From Ruminococcaceae bacterium BL-6 (GTDB lineage Bacteria > Bacillota > Clostridia > Oscillospirales > Acutalibacteraceae), in contig LR778135.1 of NCBI GenBank assembly GCA_902810075.1, forward strand, positions 558,001-622,000: 64,000 bases of DNA, read 5' to 3'. Under the pieces are notes generated by a model, which saw only the letters and a program-made list of their open reading frames with translations, was not told the origin of the DNA and made no database searches. Made by a program: the position numbers and the translations under genes. Below are positions 17,650-25,485 of this stretch, piece after piece (position 1 is the stretch's first letter; the number at the start of each line of letters is the position of its first letter).

Positions 17650-17815
17650 CAATAAGCGCCTCTCTTAAACTTTCTGAAATGGGAAAGACGGAACCCAAAT
17701 CCCCGTTGAGCGAAAAAAAGACGGGGTAACGGCTTGTATTGTCGTTTTGCCCGCCTTGCTCTCTTCGGTCTATGGGCCGATCCGTCGTTTCATCTCATAC
17801 TTTTACACCCAGCAG
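17650..17815 (-). promoter_or_regulatory. Candidate structured 5' leader of kimA
   Basis: The ~165-base leader contains a closing stem GCTCT/AGAGC, a small TCGGCC-type hairpin with a tetraloop, and two mutually exclusive pairings of CCCCGTC: with an upstream GACGG (giving a terminator followed by seven T) or with a downstream ACGGGG that spans the T run. This looks like riboswitch-style attenuation. I cannot match it to the c-di-AMP (ydaO), M-box, TPP, glutamine or guanidine consensus. Confidence 0.45.
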
Positions 17816-17821
17816 AGCATA

Positions 17822-17850
17822 ATCTTACAGCGTTGACACCATGAAGTCAA
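17822..17850 (-). promoter_or_regulatory. Sigma-A promoter of kimA
   Basis: TTGACT, 17-base spacer, TAAGAT on the minus strand. It places the start of transcription near 17815. The stretch 17851-18060 beyond it shows no gene. Confidence 0.7.
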
Positions 17851-18060
17851 GGCCGGTTTCGGCGGTTTCCAGCGCTATTATATAGGGAAAAGGGGACGGC
17901 GGTGAAAGAAGAAGGAAAATCTGCACGTTTTCCCCATAAATCTCTGGATTTCGCGCCCGCACCGGGATTTTTGTTTTCTGCTTTTTCTATTTTTCCATAC
18001 TGAAACATTTTGTCGGAAAATTTTTCATGATGTGGAAAAAGCAAACGCAGTTCATCGTCG

Positions 18061-18110
18061 AAAAAGAAGGCAAAGGCCGGAATTTTTCCGGCCTTTGCCT
18101 TCTTTCTTTC
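18061..18110 (-). terminator. Terminator of the thi operon
   Basis: An 18-bp perfect stem (AGAAGGCAAAGGCCGGAA and its complement) with a 3-base loop, followed on the minus strand by TTTTT. Located 31 bases after thiD. Confidence 0.85.
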
Positions 18111-18141
18111 TATGATATAGCCCCCACTGCCATGGGCATGG

Positions 18142-18927
18142 CTATTTGATCCGGTAGGTGTGGTTGACGGGTCCGTTGCCCTTCCCCAGGTTCAGGCCGT
18201 CCAGCAGGGCGCCGGTCAGATAATCCTTTGCATCCCGCACGCTCTGCTCCAGGCTTTTTCCCGCCGCGAGCCCGCAGGCGATTGCGGAAGAGAGGGTGCA
18301 GCCCGTCCCGTGCGTGTTGCGGGTGTCGACCCGCCGCGACGGGAACCACGTTTCCCGCCCGTCGGGGAAAACGAGCAGGTCGTCCGCTCCATCCGTCAGG
18401 TGGCCGCCCTTGAGCAGGACGGCGCACCGGCGGCTTCGGGCGATTTTGCGGCCCGCTTGTTCCATCTCATTCTTTGTGCGCACCGGGAGGCCCGAGATTT
18501 TCGCCGCTTCGGGCAGATTCGGGGTGATGACGGCGGCGAGCGGGAAAAGGCGCCGGATGAGCGTGCGCACCGCGTCTTCGTTCAGAAGGCTGTCGCCGCT
18601 TGTCGCAACCATCACGGGGTCGACCACCACGTTTTTCGCCCCGTATCGTTCGAGCCGGTCCGCGACCGCCTCGATGATATCCGCTGAAAAGACCATGCCG
18701 ATCTTCACCGCGTCCGGCGGAATGTCGGTGAACACGCAGTCGAGCTGACGCCCGACAAAATCGGGGTCCACGCCGAGCACGCCTGAAACGCCGGTCGTGT
18801 TCTGGGCGGTCAGCGCCGTGATGACGCTCATCGCGTAAAGCCCGTGCACGGCGATCGTCTTGATGTCGGCCTGGATCCCGGCGCCGCCGCTGCAGTCCGA
18901 GCCCGCTATCGTCAGAACTTTTTTCAT
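18142..18927 (-). CDS. thiD: Hydroxymethylpyrimidine / phosphomethylpyrimidine kinase (ThiD)
   Basis: Phosphorylates HMP and HMP-phosphate to supply the pyrimidine half of thiamine. 261 residues of the ribokinase fold: IAGSDCSGGAGIQADIKT at the N terminus, DPVMVATSGD in the middle, LLKGGHL, and the anion-hole motif NTHGTGCTLSSAIA. It is last in the thiamine operon, 3 bases after the HAD gene. The ribosome site is weak (GGAAG), which fits translational coupling. Confidence 0.96.
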   Translation of the reverse strand: MKKVLTIAGSDCSGGAGIQADIKTIAVHGLYAMSVITALTAQNTTGVSGVLGVDPDFVGRQLDCVFTDIPPDAVKIGMVFSADIIEAVADRLERYGAKNVVVDPVMVATSGDSLLNEDAVRTLIRRLFPLAAVITPNLPEAAKISGLPVRTKNEMEQAGRKIARSRRCAVLLKGGHLTDGADDLLVFPDGRETWFPSRRVDTRNTHGTGCTLSSAIACGLAAGKSLEQSVRDAKDYLTGALLDGLNLGKGNGPVNHTYRIK

Positions 18928-18930
18928 AGG

Positions 18931-19572
18931 TCAGAACTTCCAATCGTTGATATTGTTCAGGTACCAGTCCGCCAGGCGGCGGATCTCGCCGCTGTCCGGT
19001 GCGTCGCTTTCGTCGTACACGGCCGCCACCCGGAATCCGGCCGCCCTGGCGGACCGCACCGCGTGCAGCGCATCCTCGAACACCACGGTGCGGGACCGCT
19101 TTGTCTTCAACCGGGAAAGCGCCGTTCGGTAAATGTCGGGGCGGTCCTTTCCGGCCCCCGCTTCCGCGCAGGTGACAAGTCCGGAAAAGTACCGAATCAG
19201 CTTCAGCCGTTTCAGGGCCGCTTCCACCAAAGGCCGGTCGGTCGCGGTGGCGAGGTACATGCGCACCCCGTGCGCTTCCATCCGTTTCAAAAGCGCGGGC
19301 ACGCCTTCCTTTGCCTTCAGCGTGTCCCGGTAATACCCGGCGAGCAGCTCGTTGATCTGCCGCACGAGCGCTTCCGGCGGTTCGTCCAGCGGGTAGTTTT
19401 CTTTCAGATACTCCGCCGCCTGCGGAAGGGTGAGGGGCGCGAGCGCCCTGTCGAGGCCGGGCTTTGCCGTGATGCCGCGCAGCCGCAGGAAATCGGAGCC
19501 GAGCGTGTCCCAGACGCCCATGGAATCGAGCAGCGTGCCGTCGAAATCGAAGATCGCGCCTTCCAGCTTCAT
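18931..19572 (-). CDS. HAD-superfamily phosphatase in the thiamine operon
   Basis: 213-residue HAD hydrolase of the beta-phosphoglucomutase/phosphatase type. Motif I is FDFDGTLLD, motif II is in YLATATDRP, motif III includes a lysine in AGAGKDRPDIY, and motif IV is VVFEDALHA. Overlaps thiE by an ATGA junction and is followed by thiD, so it is cotranslated with thiamine salvage enzymes. It may dephosphorylate thiamine monophosphate or a pathway intermediate; this is inferred only from position. The domain order and length are normal. Confidence 0.85.
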   Translation of the reverse strand: MKLEGAIFDFDGTLLDSMGVWDTLGSDFLRLRGITAKPGLDRALAPLTLPQAAEYLKENYPLDEPPEALVRQINELLAGYYRDTLKAKEGVPALLKRMEAHGVRMYLATATDRPLVEAALKRLKLIRYFSGLVTCAEAGAGKDRPDIYRTALSRLKTKRSRTVVFEDALHAVRSARAAGFRVAAVYDESDAPDSGEIRRLADWYLNNINDWKF

Positions 19573-20225
19573 CGCCCGGCCGCCTTTTCGGCGAGCGCCA
19601 GCAGGCGCTTGACCGCGCCCGGAATGTCCTTTTGGGCAAAGATCGCGGAGACCACGGAGATTCCGGCGATTCCGCTGCCCGAGAGCCGGAGGGCGTTCTG
19701 TTCGTTGATCCCGCCGATCGCGACGACGGGGATTGAAACCGCGGAGCAGATGGCGCGCAGGGTTTCGAGCGGGACGGAGTCCGCATCCGGCTTGGTGGAT
19801 GTGGGGAAGACCGAGCCGACCCCGAGGTAATCGGCCCCGTCCTTCTCCGCCCGCACGGCCTGCTCCACGGTCTGCGCGGAGACGCCCAGAATCTTTTCCG
19901 GGCCGATTTCGGCCCGCGCCCGGGCGGCGGGGAGGTCCGACTGGCCCACATGGATACCGTCCGCGCCGGAGGAGAGCGCCACGCGGACGTTGTCGTCGAC
20001 GATCAGGGGAACCCGAAAGCGGTCCGTGATTTTCCGGAGCCGGAGCGCCTCCTGCACAAACGCGCCTTCCTCCAGATCCTTCTCCCGCGACTGCAGCATG
20101 GTGACGCCCGCGCGCAGCGCTTCCTCCGCCTGCTCTTCCAGGGTGCGGCCGTTCAGCCACGCGCGGTCGGTCACGGCGTACAGCTTCAGCGCCTTCCTCA
20201 GTTCCTCTTTGTCACAGGATTTCAA
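19569..20225 (-). CDS. thiE: Thiamine-phosphate synthase (ThiE)
   Basis: Joins HMP-diphosphate and hydroxyethylthiazole phosphate to give thiamine monophosphate. 218 residues of a TIM barrel with LYAVTDR at the start, TMLQSREKD, VPLIVDDNVRVAL, GADGIHVGQSDLP, YLGVGSVFPTSTK and VVAIGGI, all family hallmarks. The start is a TTG at 20225 lying inside the last codons of thiM; no ATG upstream fits. Confidence 0.96.
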   Translation of the reverse strand: MKSCDKEELRKALKLYAVTDRAWLNGRTLEEQAEEALRAGVTMLQSREKDLEEGAFVQEALRLRKITDRFRVPLIVDDNVRVALSSGADGIHVGQSDLPAARARAEIGPEKILGVSAQTVEQAVRAEKDGADYLGVGSVFPTSTKPDADSVPLETLRAICSAVSIPVVAIGGINEQNALRLSGSGIAGISVVSAIFAQKDIPGAVKRLLALAEKAAGR

Positions 20226-21036
20226 TTTTCTTCCCCTCTTCCAGCGTTTTGATGTCGAGCCGGCTCATCTCATCCAGCAGGAGCATGTGGAACGTGCCGT
20301 TCCCCGCACCTGTCTCGAGCATCTTCCGCTCGGCGCGCTCGCCGCACAGGCCCATCGCGCAGACCGCCGCGGCTGCCGCGCGGAGCGGGTCGCGGGGGTT
20401 CGCCGCGCAGAAGGCGGCGGTGACGGCGGAAAGCATGCAGCCCGTGCCGCTGATCCGGGAGAGGGAAGGGGTGCCGTTGCGAACGGCATAGGCCGTCTTG
20501 CCATCCGTCACCAGGTCGATTGCGCCGGTCATCGAGATCACCGAGCCTGTGCGCCGGCTCAGCTCCCGGACAAAATCGGCGGACTGCGCAAGGTTCTCCT
20601 CCGTCACGGCGTCGCCGAGGGCGGCGTCCACGCCCTGGGTGGAGCCGCCGCCCCCGGCGATCGTCCTGATTTCCGAGCTGTTTCCGCGGATGACGGCAAA
20701 ACGGATTTCCCGGAGCAGGCGCAGCGCCGTTTCGGTGCGCAGCGCGGAAGCCCCCGCGCCGACCGGGTCCAGCACGGCGGGGATGCCCAGCTCGTTCGCC
20801 TTTTTGCCCGAAAGGAACATCGACGGGATCGTGTTCCGGTTCAGCGTGCCGATATTCAGGCACAGGCCGCCGCAGATCGACGTGATCTCCGCCGCTTCTT
20901 CGCCGTCGTCCGCCATGATGGGGGAGCCGCCGCAGGCCAGCAGGATGTTGGCGCAGTCGTTCACCGTGACGTAGTTCGTGATGCAGTGGACCAGCGGGGC
21001 CCGCTTCTTTGCATTTTCCAGAATTTTTTCAAACAT
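20212..21036 (-). CDS. thiM: Hydroxyethylthiazole kinase (ThiM)
   Basis: Phosphorylates the thiazole moiety for thiamine salvage. 274 residues: PLVHCITNYVTVNDCANILLA, a GGSPIMAD loop, AVLDPVGAGAS, VIRGNSSEI, and the ISGTGCMLSAVTAAF anion hole. The ATG at 21036 has GGAGG 9 bases upstream; the TTG at 21039 is also possible. First gene of the operon behind the TPP riboswitch. No thiC, thiG or thiS is present here, so the operon reads as salvage. Confidence 0.96.
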   Translation of the reverse strand: MFEKILENAKKRAPLVHCITNYVTVNDCANILLACGGSPIMADDGEEAAEITSICGGLCLNIGTLNRNTIPSMFLSGKKANELGIPAVLDPVGAGASALRTETALRLLREIRFAVIRGNSSEIRTIAGGGGSTQGVDAALGDAVTEENLAQSADFVRELSRRTGSVISMTGAIDLVTDGKTAYAVRNGTPSLSRISGTGCMLSAVTAAFCAANPRDPLRAAAAAVCAMGLCGERAERKMLETGAGNGTFHMLLLDEMSRLDIKTLEEGKKIEIL

Positions 21037-21099
21037 CAATCCATTCCTCCGCTTTTATAATATCCGCTTGTGCAGGGCGGCCGATCCTTTAGAGAGAAC

Positions 21100-21130
21100 A
21101 AAAAATGGGGGACGCCGTACGGCGTCTCCC
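21100..21130 (-). terminator. Riboswitch-controlled terminator ahead of thiM
   Basis: GGGAGACGCC pairs with GGCGTCCCCC around a GTAC centre and is followed on the minus strand by ATTTTTTG. It lies between the TPP aptamer and thiM, so it is the likely expression platform. Confidence 0.85.
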
Positions 21131-21154
21131 ATAAAATTCTGCATTTCGGCAGTT

Positions 21155-21250
21155 CAATGTTTCCCTCCGTTGGCATGATCCAAATCAGGTATAAGGGTCG
21201 AAGCAACAGCTTCCTCTCAGCCGGTCGATTCCGGCTCCCCTGCAGTTGAC
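21155..21250 (-). ncRNA. TPP riboswitch (THI element)
   Basis: The minus strand carries the conserved pieces in order: GGGGAGCC, GGCTGAGAGG, a variable stem, GACCCTTATACCTGATTTGG, ATCATGCCAACG and GAGGGAAA. With TPP bound, the downstream hairpin at 21100-21130 should form and end transcription before thiM. Confidence 0.95.
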
Positions 21251-21288
21251 TTTGATTCTGTTTTCAAATTGCTCCATCGATCATATTC

Positions 21289-21317
21289 AATATAGCACGA
21301 ACCGAAGGCAGTGTCAA
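21289..21317 (-). promoter_or_regulatory. Sigma-A promoter of the thi operon
   Basis: TTGACA, 17-base spacer, TATATT on the minus strand. The -35 box overlaps the stop codon of the upstream metal ATPase gene. Confidence 0.85.
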
Positions 21318-23677
21318 ACGGATTTTCCGCCGGGGTCCTTCATCGCGCGCAGCGCGTTCAGAACCGCGATCAGCGCGACGCCGACGTCGCCGAACACCGC
21401 TTCCCACATGGTTGCGATGCCGAAAGCGGCCAGCACCAGGATCACGGCCTTGACGGCAAGGGCGAAAACGATGTTCTGCCACACGATGCGGTGCGTTTTC
21501 GCGGCGATCCGCAGCGCCTGCACCAGCTTGGAGGGTTCGTCGGTCATCAGCACGATGTCCGCCGCCTCAATGGCGGCGTCGGAGCCGATCCCGCCCATCG
21601 CGACACCAATGTCGGCGCGGGCCAGCACCGGCGCGTCGTTGATGCCGTCGCCAACGAACAGGAGCTTTCCTTTCGGCGATTTCCGGCTGTCGAGCAACTC
21701 CAGGCGCTCCACCTTCTGGGCGGGCAGCAGGCCCGCGTAAACCGTGTCGATGCCGAGCTCCGCCGCGGTCTTCTCGGCCGCCGCGCGGTTGTCGCCGGTC
21801 AGCATCGCGATGGTTTTCACCCCGGCTTTTTTCAGGGCGGGGATCGCCTTCCGGCTGTCGGGCTTGATTTCGTCCGAGATCACGAGATATCCGGCATAGG
21901 CGCCGTCCACCGCGAGAAACACGACCGTGCCGCTTTCGTCGGGAACTTCAAAGGCGATATCCGCATCCTCCATCATTCCGGCGTTCCCGGCCAGAACGGT
22001 TTTCCCATCCACTTTGACGCGGACCCCGCGCCCCGCGAGCTCCTCCTGCTCCGAAACCCGGCCGGCGTCGACGGCGGCGCCGTATGCCCGGCGGATGGAG
22101 AGCGCGATCGGGTGATTCGAAGAGCCTTCCGCGTGGGCGGCGTAGTCCAGAAGCTGCTGTTCGGTGAATCCGGATGCGGGCACCGTCCTGGTCACGGTGA
22201 AGCTCCCCTTCGTCAGCGTCCCGGTCTTGTCGAACACGACGGTTTCCGTGCGGTTCAGCGCTTCAAGATAGTTGCTGCCCTTAATCAGGATGCCGTTTCT
22301 GGAGGCGCCGCCGATGCCGCCGAAAAAGCTCAGGGGAATCGAGATGACGAGCGCGCACGGGCACGAGACGACCAGAAACGCCAGCGCCCGGTAGATCCAG
22401 TCGGAAAAGACGGCGCCGGGGATCACGAGGGGCGGCACGACTGCGAGCACCAGCGCCGCGCCCACGACGGCGGGGGTGTAGTAGCGGGCGAATTTGGTGA
22501 TGAAGTTTTCCGCCGGGGCTTTTTTGCTGCCGGCGTTCTGCACTAAGTCGAGGATCCTGGAAACGGTGGATTCACCGAATTCCCGGGTGACCTCAACCGT
22601 CAGCACGCCGCTTTGGTTGATGGAGCCGGAAAGCACGTCGCTGCCGGGCCCGACGTCGTACGGAAGGGATTCCCCCGTGAGCGCCGAGGTGTTCAGGGAC
22701 GAGCGGCCTTCCGTCACGCGGCCGTCCAGCGGGATCTTCTCGCCGGGCTTTATCACGATGGTGCTGCCGGTTCCGACCTCTTCGGGGCTGACCCGGCGCA
22801 CGCCGTCCTCCGTTTTCAGGTTCGCAAAATCGGGCCGGATGTCCATCAGCGATTCGATGGACCGGCGGGAGCGGTTCACCGCGTAATCCTGGAACAGCTC
22901 GCCGACCTGGTAAAACAGCATGACCGCCACGCCCTCCGGGAATTCCCCGATCGCGAACGCGCCGATGGTGGCGACGGACATGAGGAAGTTTTCGTCGAAC
23001 ACCCGTCCGTTCCGGATGTTTTTCGCGGCCTTCAGCAGCACCTCGCCGCCCACCAGCAGAAAGCTGATCAGAAAAAGGGCGAGCTCCGCCGCCGGGGGAA
23101 ACGAAAAGAACATCGCGCAGGCGTAAAGGGCTGCCCCGGCGCACAGGCCGATACGGGAAAACAGCTCCTTCCTCTTTTCCGAATCGTCCTCCCCGGCTTC
23201 CGTTTTCCGAAAGGAAACGGTCACGTCCGGCTCCAGCCGCTTGACGGCGGAGACGGCCTCGTCCAGAATACCGGGAAGGTCTTTGCCGTCCCCGGCCGAA
23301 ACGGTCATACGCTGTGACGCAAAGTCCACGCTGGCATCCGTTACGCCCGGAATCCTGCGGATCTCCCGCTCGATTTTGGCCGCGCAGTCCGCACAGTCCA
23401 GCCCGTTGAGAAACAACGTGCGCTTGCCGGGCCCGGAAATTCCCTTTTCCTTTATAACGATGTCCGGATTATACCGCTTCGCGATGGTTTCGGCCCGGCA
23501 CACAAGCGCCTCGCCGCGTTCCGCTCCGCTGTATTCCACGCGGAGCGTCTTGGATGGAAAGTCCACCGACGCCTGCCGGACGCCGTCCAGATCCCGGATC
23601 TCCTGCTCGATTCCGGCCGCGCAGTGGCTGCAGCACAGGCCGTCCAGAAAGTATTCCTTTTTCACCGCCGATTCCAT
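21314..23677 (-). CDS. cadA: Heavy-metal-exporting P1B-type ATPase (CadA/ZntA type)
   Basis: ATP-driven export of Zn, Cd or Pb ions. 787 residues: two N-terminal heavy-metal-associated domains (GLCCSHCAAGIE about residues 13-24; GLDCADCAAKIE about residues 92-103), then eight helices with SCPCALVISIPLS as the CPC ion site, the phosphorylation motif DKTGTLT, an SSNHPIA nucleotide-binding motif, and GDGINDAPVLA. The CPC motif and the CadC-like regulator next door favour Cd/Zn/Pb over Cu. Lies 27 bases downstream of the regulator gene. Confidence 0.94.
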   Translation of the reverse strand: MESAVKKEYFLDGLCCSHCAAGIEQEIRDLDGVRQASVDFPSKTLRVEYSGAERGEALVCRAETIAKRYNPDIVIKEKGISGPGKRTLFLNGLDCADCAAKIEREIRRIPGVTDASVDFASQRMTVSAGDGKDLPGILDEAVSAVKRLEPDVTVSFRKTEAGEDDSEKRKELFSRIGLCAGAALYACAMFFSFPPAAELALFLISFLLVGGEVLLKAAKNIRNGRVFDENFLMSVATIGAFAIGEFPEGVAVMLFYQVGELFQDYAVNRSRRSIESLMDIRPDFANLKTEDGVRRVSPEEVGTGSTIVIKPGEKIPLDGRVTEGRSSLNTSALTGESLPYDVGPGSDVLSGSINQSGVLTVEVTREFGESTVSRILDLVQNAGSKKAPAENFITKFARYYTPAVVGAALVLAVVPPLVIPGAVFSDWIYRALAFLVVSCPCALVISIPLSFFGGIGGASRNGILIKGSNYLEALNRTETVVFDKTGTLTKGSFTVTRTVPASGFTEQQLLDYAAHAEGSSNHPIALSIRRAYGAAVDAGRVSEQEELAGRGVRVKVDGKTVLAGNAGMMEDADIAFEVPDESGTVVFLAVDGAYAGYLVISDEIKPDSRKAIPALKKAGVKTIAMLTGDNRAAAEKTAAELGIDTVYAGLLPAQKVERLELLDSRKSPKGKLLFVGDGINDAPVLARADIGVAMGGIGSDAAIEAADIVLMTDEPSKLVQALRIAAKTHRIVWQNIVFALAVKAVILVLAAFGIATMWEAVFGDVGVALIAVLNALRAMKDPGGKSV

Positions 23678-23704
23678 ATTGCCGATGCTCCTTCTCTTTC
23701 GGGT

Positions 23705-24073
23705 CTATTTCTCTTTAATATGGTTTAACCCCTGATTGAAAATTGCCTTGATGTGCTCGTCGTCGAGGGAATAGTAGACGACCTTTCCGGCGCGGCGGGA
23801 TTTGACCAGCCTTGCCTGCTTCAGCACCCTGAGCTGATGGGAGATGGCCGACTGCGTCATCCCCAGCAGGGCCGCGATGTCGCATACGCAGAGCTCGGCG
23901 GCGAAAAGCCCGCAGATGATTTTGACCCGCGTGGAATCCCCGAACACCTTGAACAGGTCGGCAAGGTCGAACAGAAGCTCTTCATCCGGCATTTCCCCGC
24001 GCACCCGCTCCACGACGTCCTCGTGGATGATGGTGCAGTCGCATTTGTCGAGAAACGGTTCGGTTTCCTTCAT
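23705..24073 (-). CDS. cadC: Metal-sensing ArsR/SmtB-family repressor (CadC type)
   Basis: 122 residues, the size of CadC. A winged helix-turn-helix spans about residues 40-105, with TQSAISHQLRVLKQARLV as recognition region. Cysteines of the alpha3N site are present (C11, C13 in KCDCTII and C62, C64 in ELCVCD), as are the alpha5 zinc-site residues D/H and H/E in DDEHIKAIFNQGLNHIKE. It should release DNA on binding Cd, Pb or Zn and so induce cadA. The ATG at 24073 has GGAGG 7 bases upstream; the frame to 24115 overlaps the operator. Confidence 0.94.
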   Translation of the reverse strand: MKETEPFLDKCDCTIIHEDVVERVRGEMPDEELLFDLADLFKVFGDSTRVKIICGLFAAELCVCDIAALLGMTQSAISHQLRVLKQARLVKSRRAGKVVYYSLDDEHIKAIFNQGLNHIKEK

Positions 24074-24092
24074 TTTGCTTCCTCCGAATAAT

Positions 24093-24154
24093 TGAACAAT
24101 TGAATACTTGTTCATTTGTTAATTCCAGTATATGACGTTTTCCGCAGAAGTCAA
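24093..24154 (-). promoter_or_regulatory. Promoter and operator of cadC-cadA
   Basis: TTGACT, 16-base spacer, TATACT on the minus strand (24127-24154). Just downstream, TGAACAA and TTGTTCA form an inverted repeat with 8 bases between (24093-24114), the kind of site ArsR/SmtB repressors bind. Confidence 0.75.
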
Positions 24155-24193
24155 CCCCGAAAAGCGAAAATCCAAAAATTTTTTGAAAAGGGC

Positions 24194-24231
24194 TTGACAA
24201 TCCCAACTATATTTTATACAATAAAATTGTA
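24194..24231 (+). promoter_or_regulatory. Promoter with OhrR-like operator
   Basis: TTGACA, 17 bases, TACAAT. The -10 is the left arm of a perfect inverted repeat TACAAT-AAA-ATTGTA (24217-24231), close to the OhrR operator. A MarR/OhrR gene lies second in the transcript, so autoregulation is expected. Confidence 0.8.
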
Positions 24232-24263
24232 AAAAATATAAAGAAAATAAGGAGGTTGATCTC

Positions 24264-24806
24264 ATGTCTGTCTATGATTATTCCTACCAGTCCATGGAAG
24301 GGAAAAAGGTGTCGCTCCGCGAGTATGCCGGAAAAGTGCTGGTGCTGGTGAACACCGCCAGCAAATGCGGCTTTACCCCGCAGTACGAGGGGCTGGAAAA
24401 GCTGTACCGGAAATACCGCGATCAGGGGCTTATGGTGGTCGGGTTCCCCTGCAACCAGTTTTATCAGCAGGAGCCGGGCACGAACGAAGAGGTCCAGTCG
24501 TTCTGCAAGCTGCGCTACGGCGTGACCTTCCCCCTTTCGCAGAAAATCGAGGTGCGCGGCGAAAACGCCCATCCGCTTTACCGCTATCTGACCTCCCATA
24601 CAAAGTTTCAGGGCATCGGCGACAAGCCCGAGCATCAGGACTTCGGCAAGCTTCTTCAGAAGCTTTACGGAAAAGATGTGAACGACAGCTCCATCAAATG
24701 GAATTTCACAAAATTTCTGATCGACCGTTCGGGCGAAATCGCGGGCCGGTTCGAGCCTACCACGACCCCGGATGAGATGGAAGCCGCGGTGAAGGGGTGC
24801 CTGTGA
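24264..24806 (+). CDS. Glutathione-peroxidase-family thiol peroxidase (Cys type)
   Basis: Reduces hydroperoxides in the cytoplasm. 180 residues of the GPx fold. The peroxidatic residue is Cys35 (NTASKCGFTPQY), not selenocysteine. The tetrad is completed by the glutamine in FPCNQF, and WNFTKFL provides the Trp and Asn. FPCNQF also carries the likely resolving cysteine, so electrons probably come from thioredoxin rather than glutathione. GGAGG precedes the ATG. It is the first gene behind the OhrR-type operator. Confidence 0.93.
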   Translation: MSVYDYSYQSMEGKKVSLREYAGKVLVLVNTASKCGFTPQYEGLEKLYRKYRDQGLMVVGFPCNQFYQQEPGTNEEVQSFCKLRYGVTFPLSQKIEVRGENAHPLYRYLTSHTKFQGIGDKPEHQDFGKLLQKLYGKDVNDSSIKWNFTKFLIDRSGEIAGRFEPTTTPDEMEAAVKGCL

Positions 24807-24807
24807 T

Positions 24808-25266
24808 TTGAAAGAGGAGCGGAGGGGCCTGCTCCGGCTGGACCGCCAGCTTTGTTTTGCGCTTTATGCCTGTTCGAAGGAGATCATCCGGCGCTACAAG
24901 CCGCTGCTTCAGCCGCACGGGATGACGTACACGCAGTATATCGCCATGCTGGCGCTGTGGGAGCGGGATGATATCAGCGTGACGGAGCTGGGGGAAAGGC
25001 TGCTGCTCGATTCCGGCACGCTGACCCCGCTTCTGAAGAAAATGGAAAAGGCGGGGCTTCTGGAGCGGCGGCGCAGCCCGCAGGATGAGCGGAGCGTCAG
25101 AATCCTTCTGACGGACAGGGGGAGACGCCTGAAAGACGAATTCGCCGCGGTGCCGGAAGAGATGCTGTGCGCGACCGGCCTGACCGCCGAACAGGCGGAC
25201 AGGCTGAAAACGGAGCTGTGCGGGCTCACGATGCGCCTGCGGAAAGACGAAGGGGAAGGCGGGTAA
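24808..25266 (+). CDS. ohrR: MarR-family peroxide-sensing repressor (OhrR type)
   Basis: 152 residues of the MarR winged-helix family. The N-terminal LDRQLCFALYACS matches OhrR, with the redox-sensing Cys16; a second Cys22 is nearby. DNA-binding region: SVTELGERLLLDSGTLTPLLKKME, wing at RRRSPQDERSVRI. The tyrosine pair that contacts the oxidised cysteine is represented by HGMTYTQYIAML. The start is a TTG one base after the peroxidase stop. Organic peroxides should oxidise Cys16 and release the operator upstream of the peroxidase gene. Confidence 0.9.
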   Translation: MKEERRGLLRLDRQLCFALYACSKEIIRRYKPLLQPHGMTYTQYIAMLALWERDDISVTELGERLLLDSGTLTPLLKKMEKAGLLERRRSPQDERSVRILLTDRGRRLKDEFAAVPEEMLCATGLTAEQADRLKTELCGLTMRLRKDEGEGG

Positions 25267-25334
25267 GAAGCCGCCCCAAAAGGCGGGGGATGTCCCGCCT
25301 GCGGACTTTCGGAGGCATCGGCAGAGAAAAAAAG

Positions 25335-25386
25335 AACGGGACGGCGAGGGTCAGGGCATCCGCTTTGCGCGCGCCGCCCCGTTTTG
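25335..25386 (+). terminator. Terminator of the peroxidase-ohrR operon
   Basis: AACGGGACGGCG pairs with CGCCGCCCCGTT (one mismatch each side) and runs into TTTTGCTGCGCTTTTT. The T tract is imperfect. Confidence 0.55.
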
Positions 25387-25485
25387 CTGCGCTTTTTGCC
25401 CGGATTACAGGATTGATACTATTTTTTTCACAGGGAAAATGATATAATATACCAATGTATCATGATCGCGGGAAGAGGTGTGAAA

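Noticed and set aside
17650..17815. c-di-AMP (ydaO) riboswitch upstream of kimA
   Set aside because: Expected from family knowledge, but the conserved core blocks could not be found by eye, so only an unassigned leader is reported.
17847..18044. 65-codon minus frame between kimA and thiD
   Set aside because: No ribosome site, and it overlaps the kimA promoter.
24348..24380. Selenocysteine at the peroxidase active site
   Set aside because: The codon is TGC, an ordinary cysteine.
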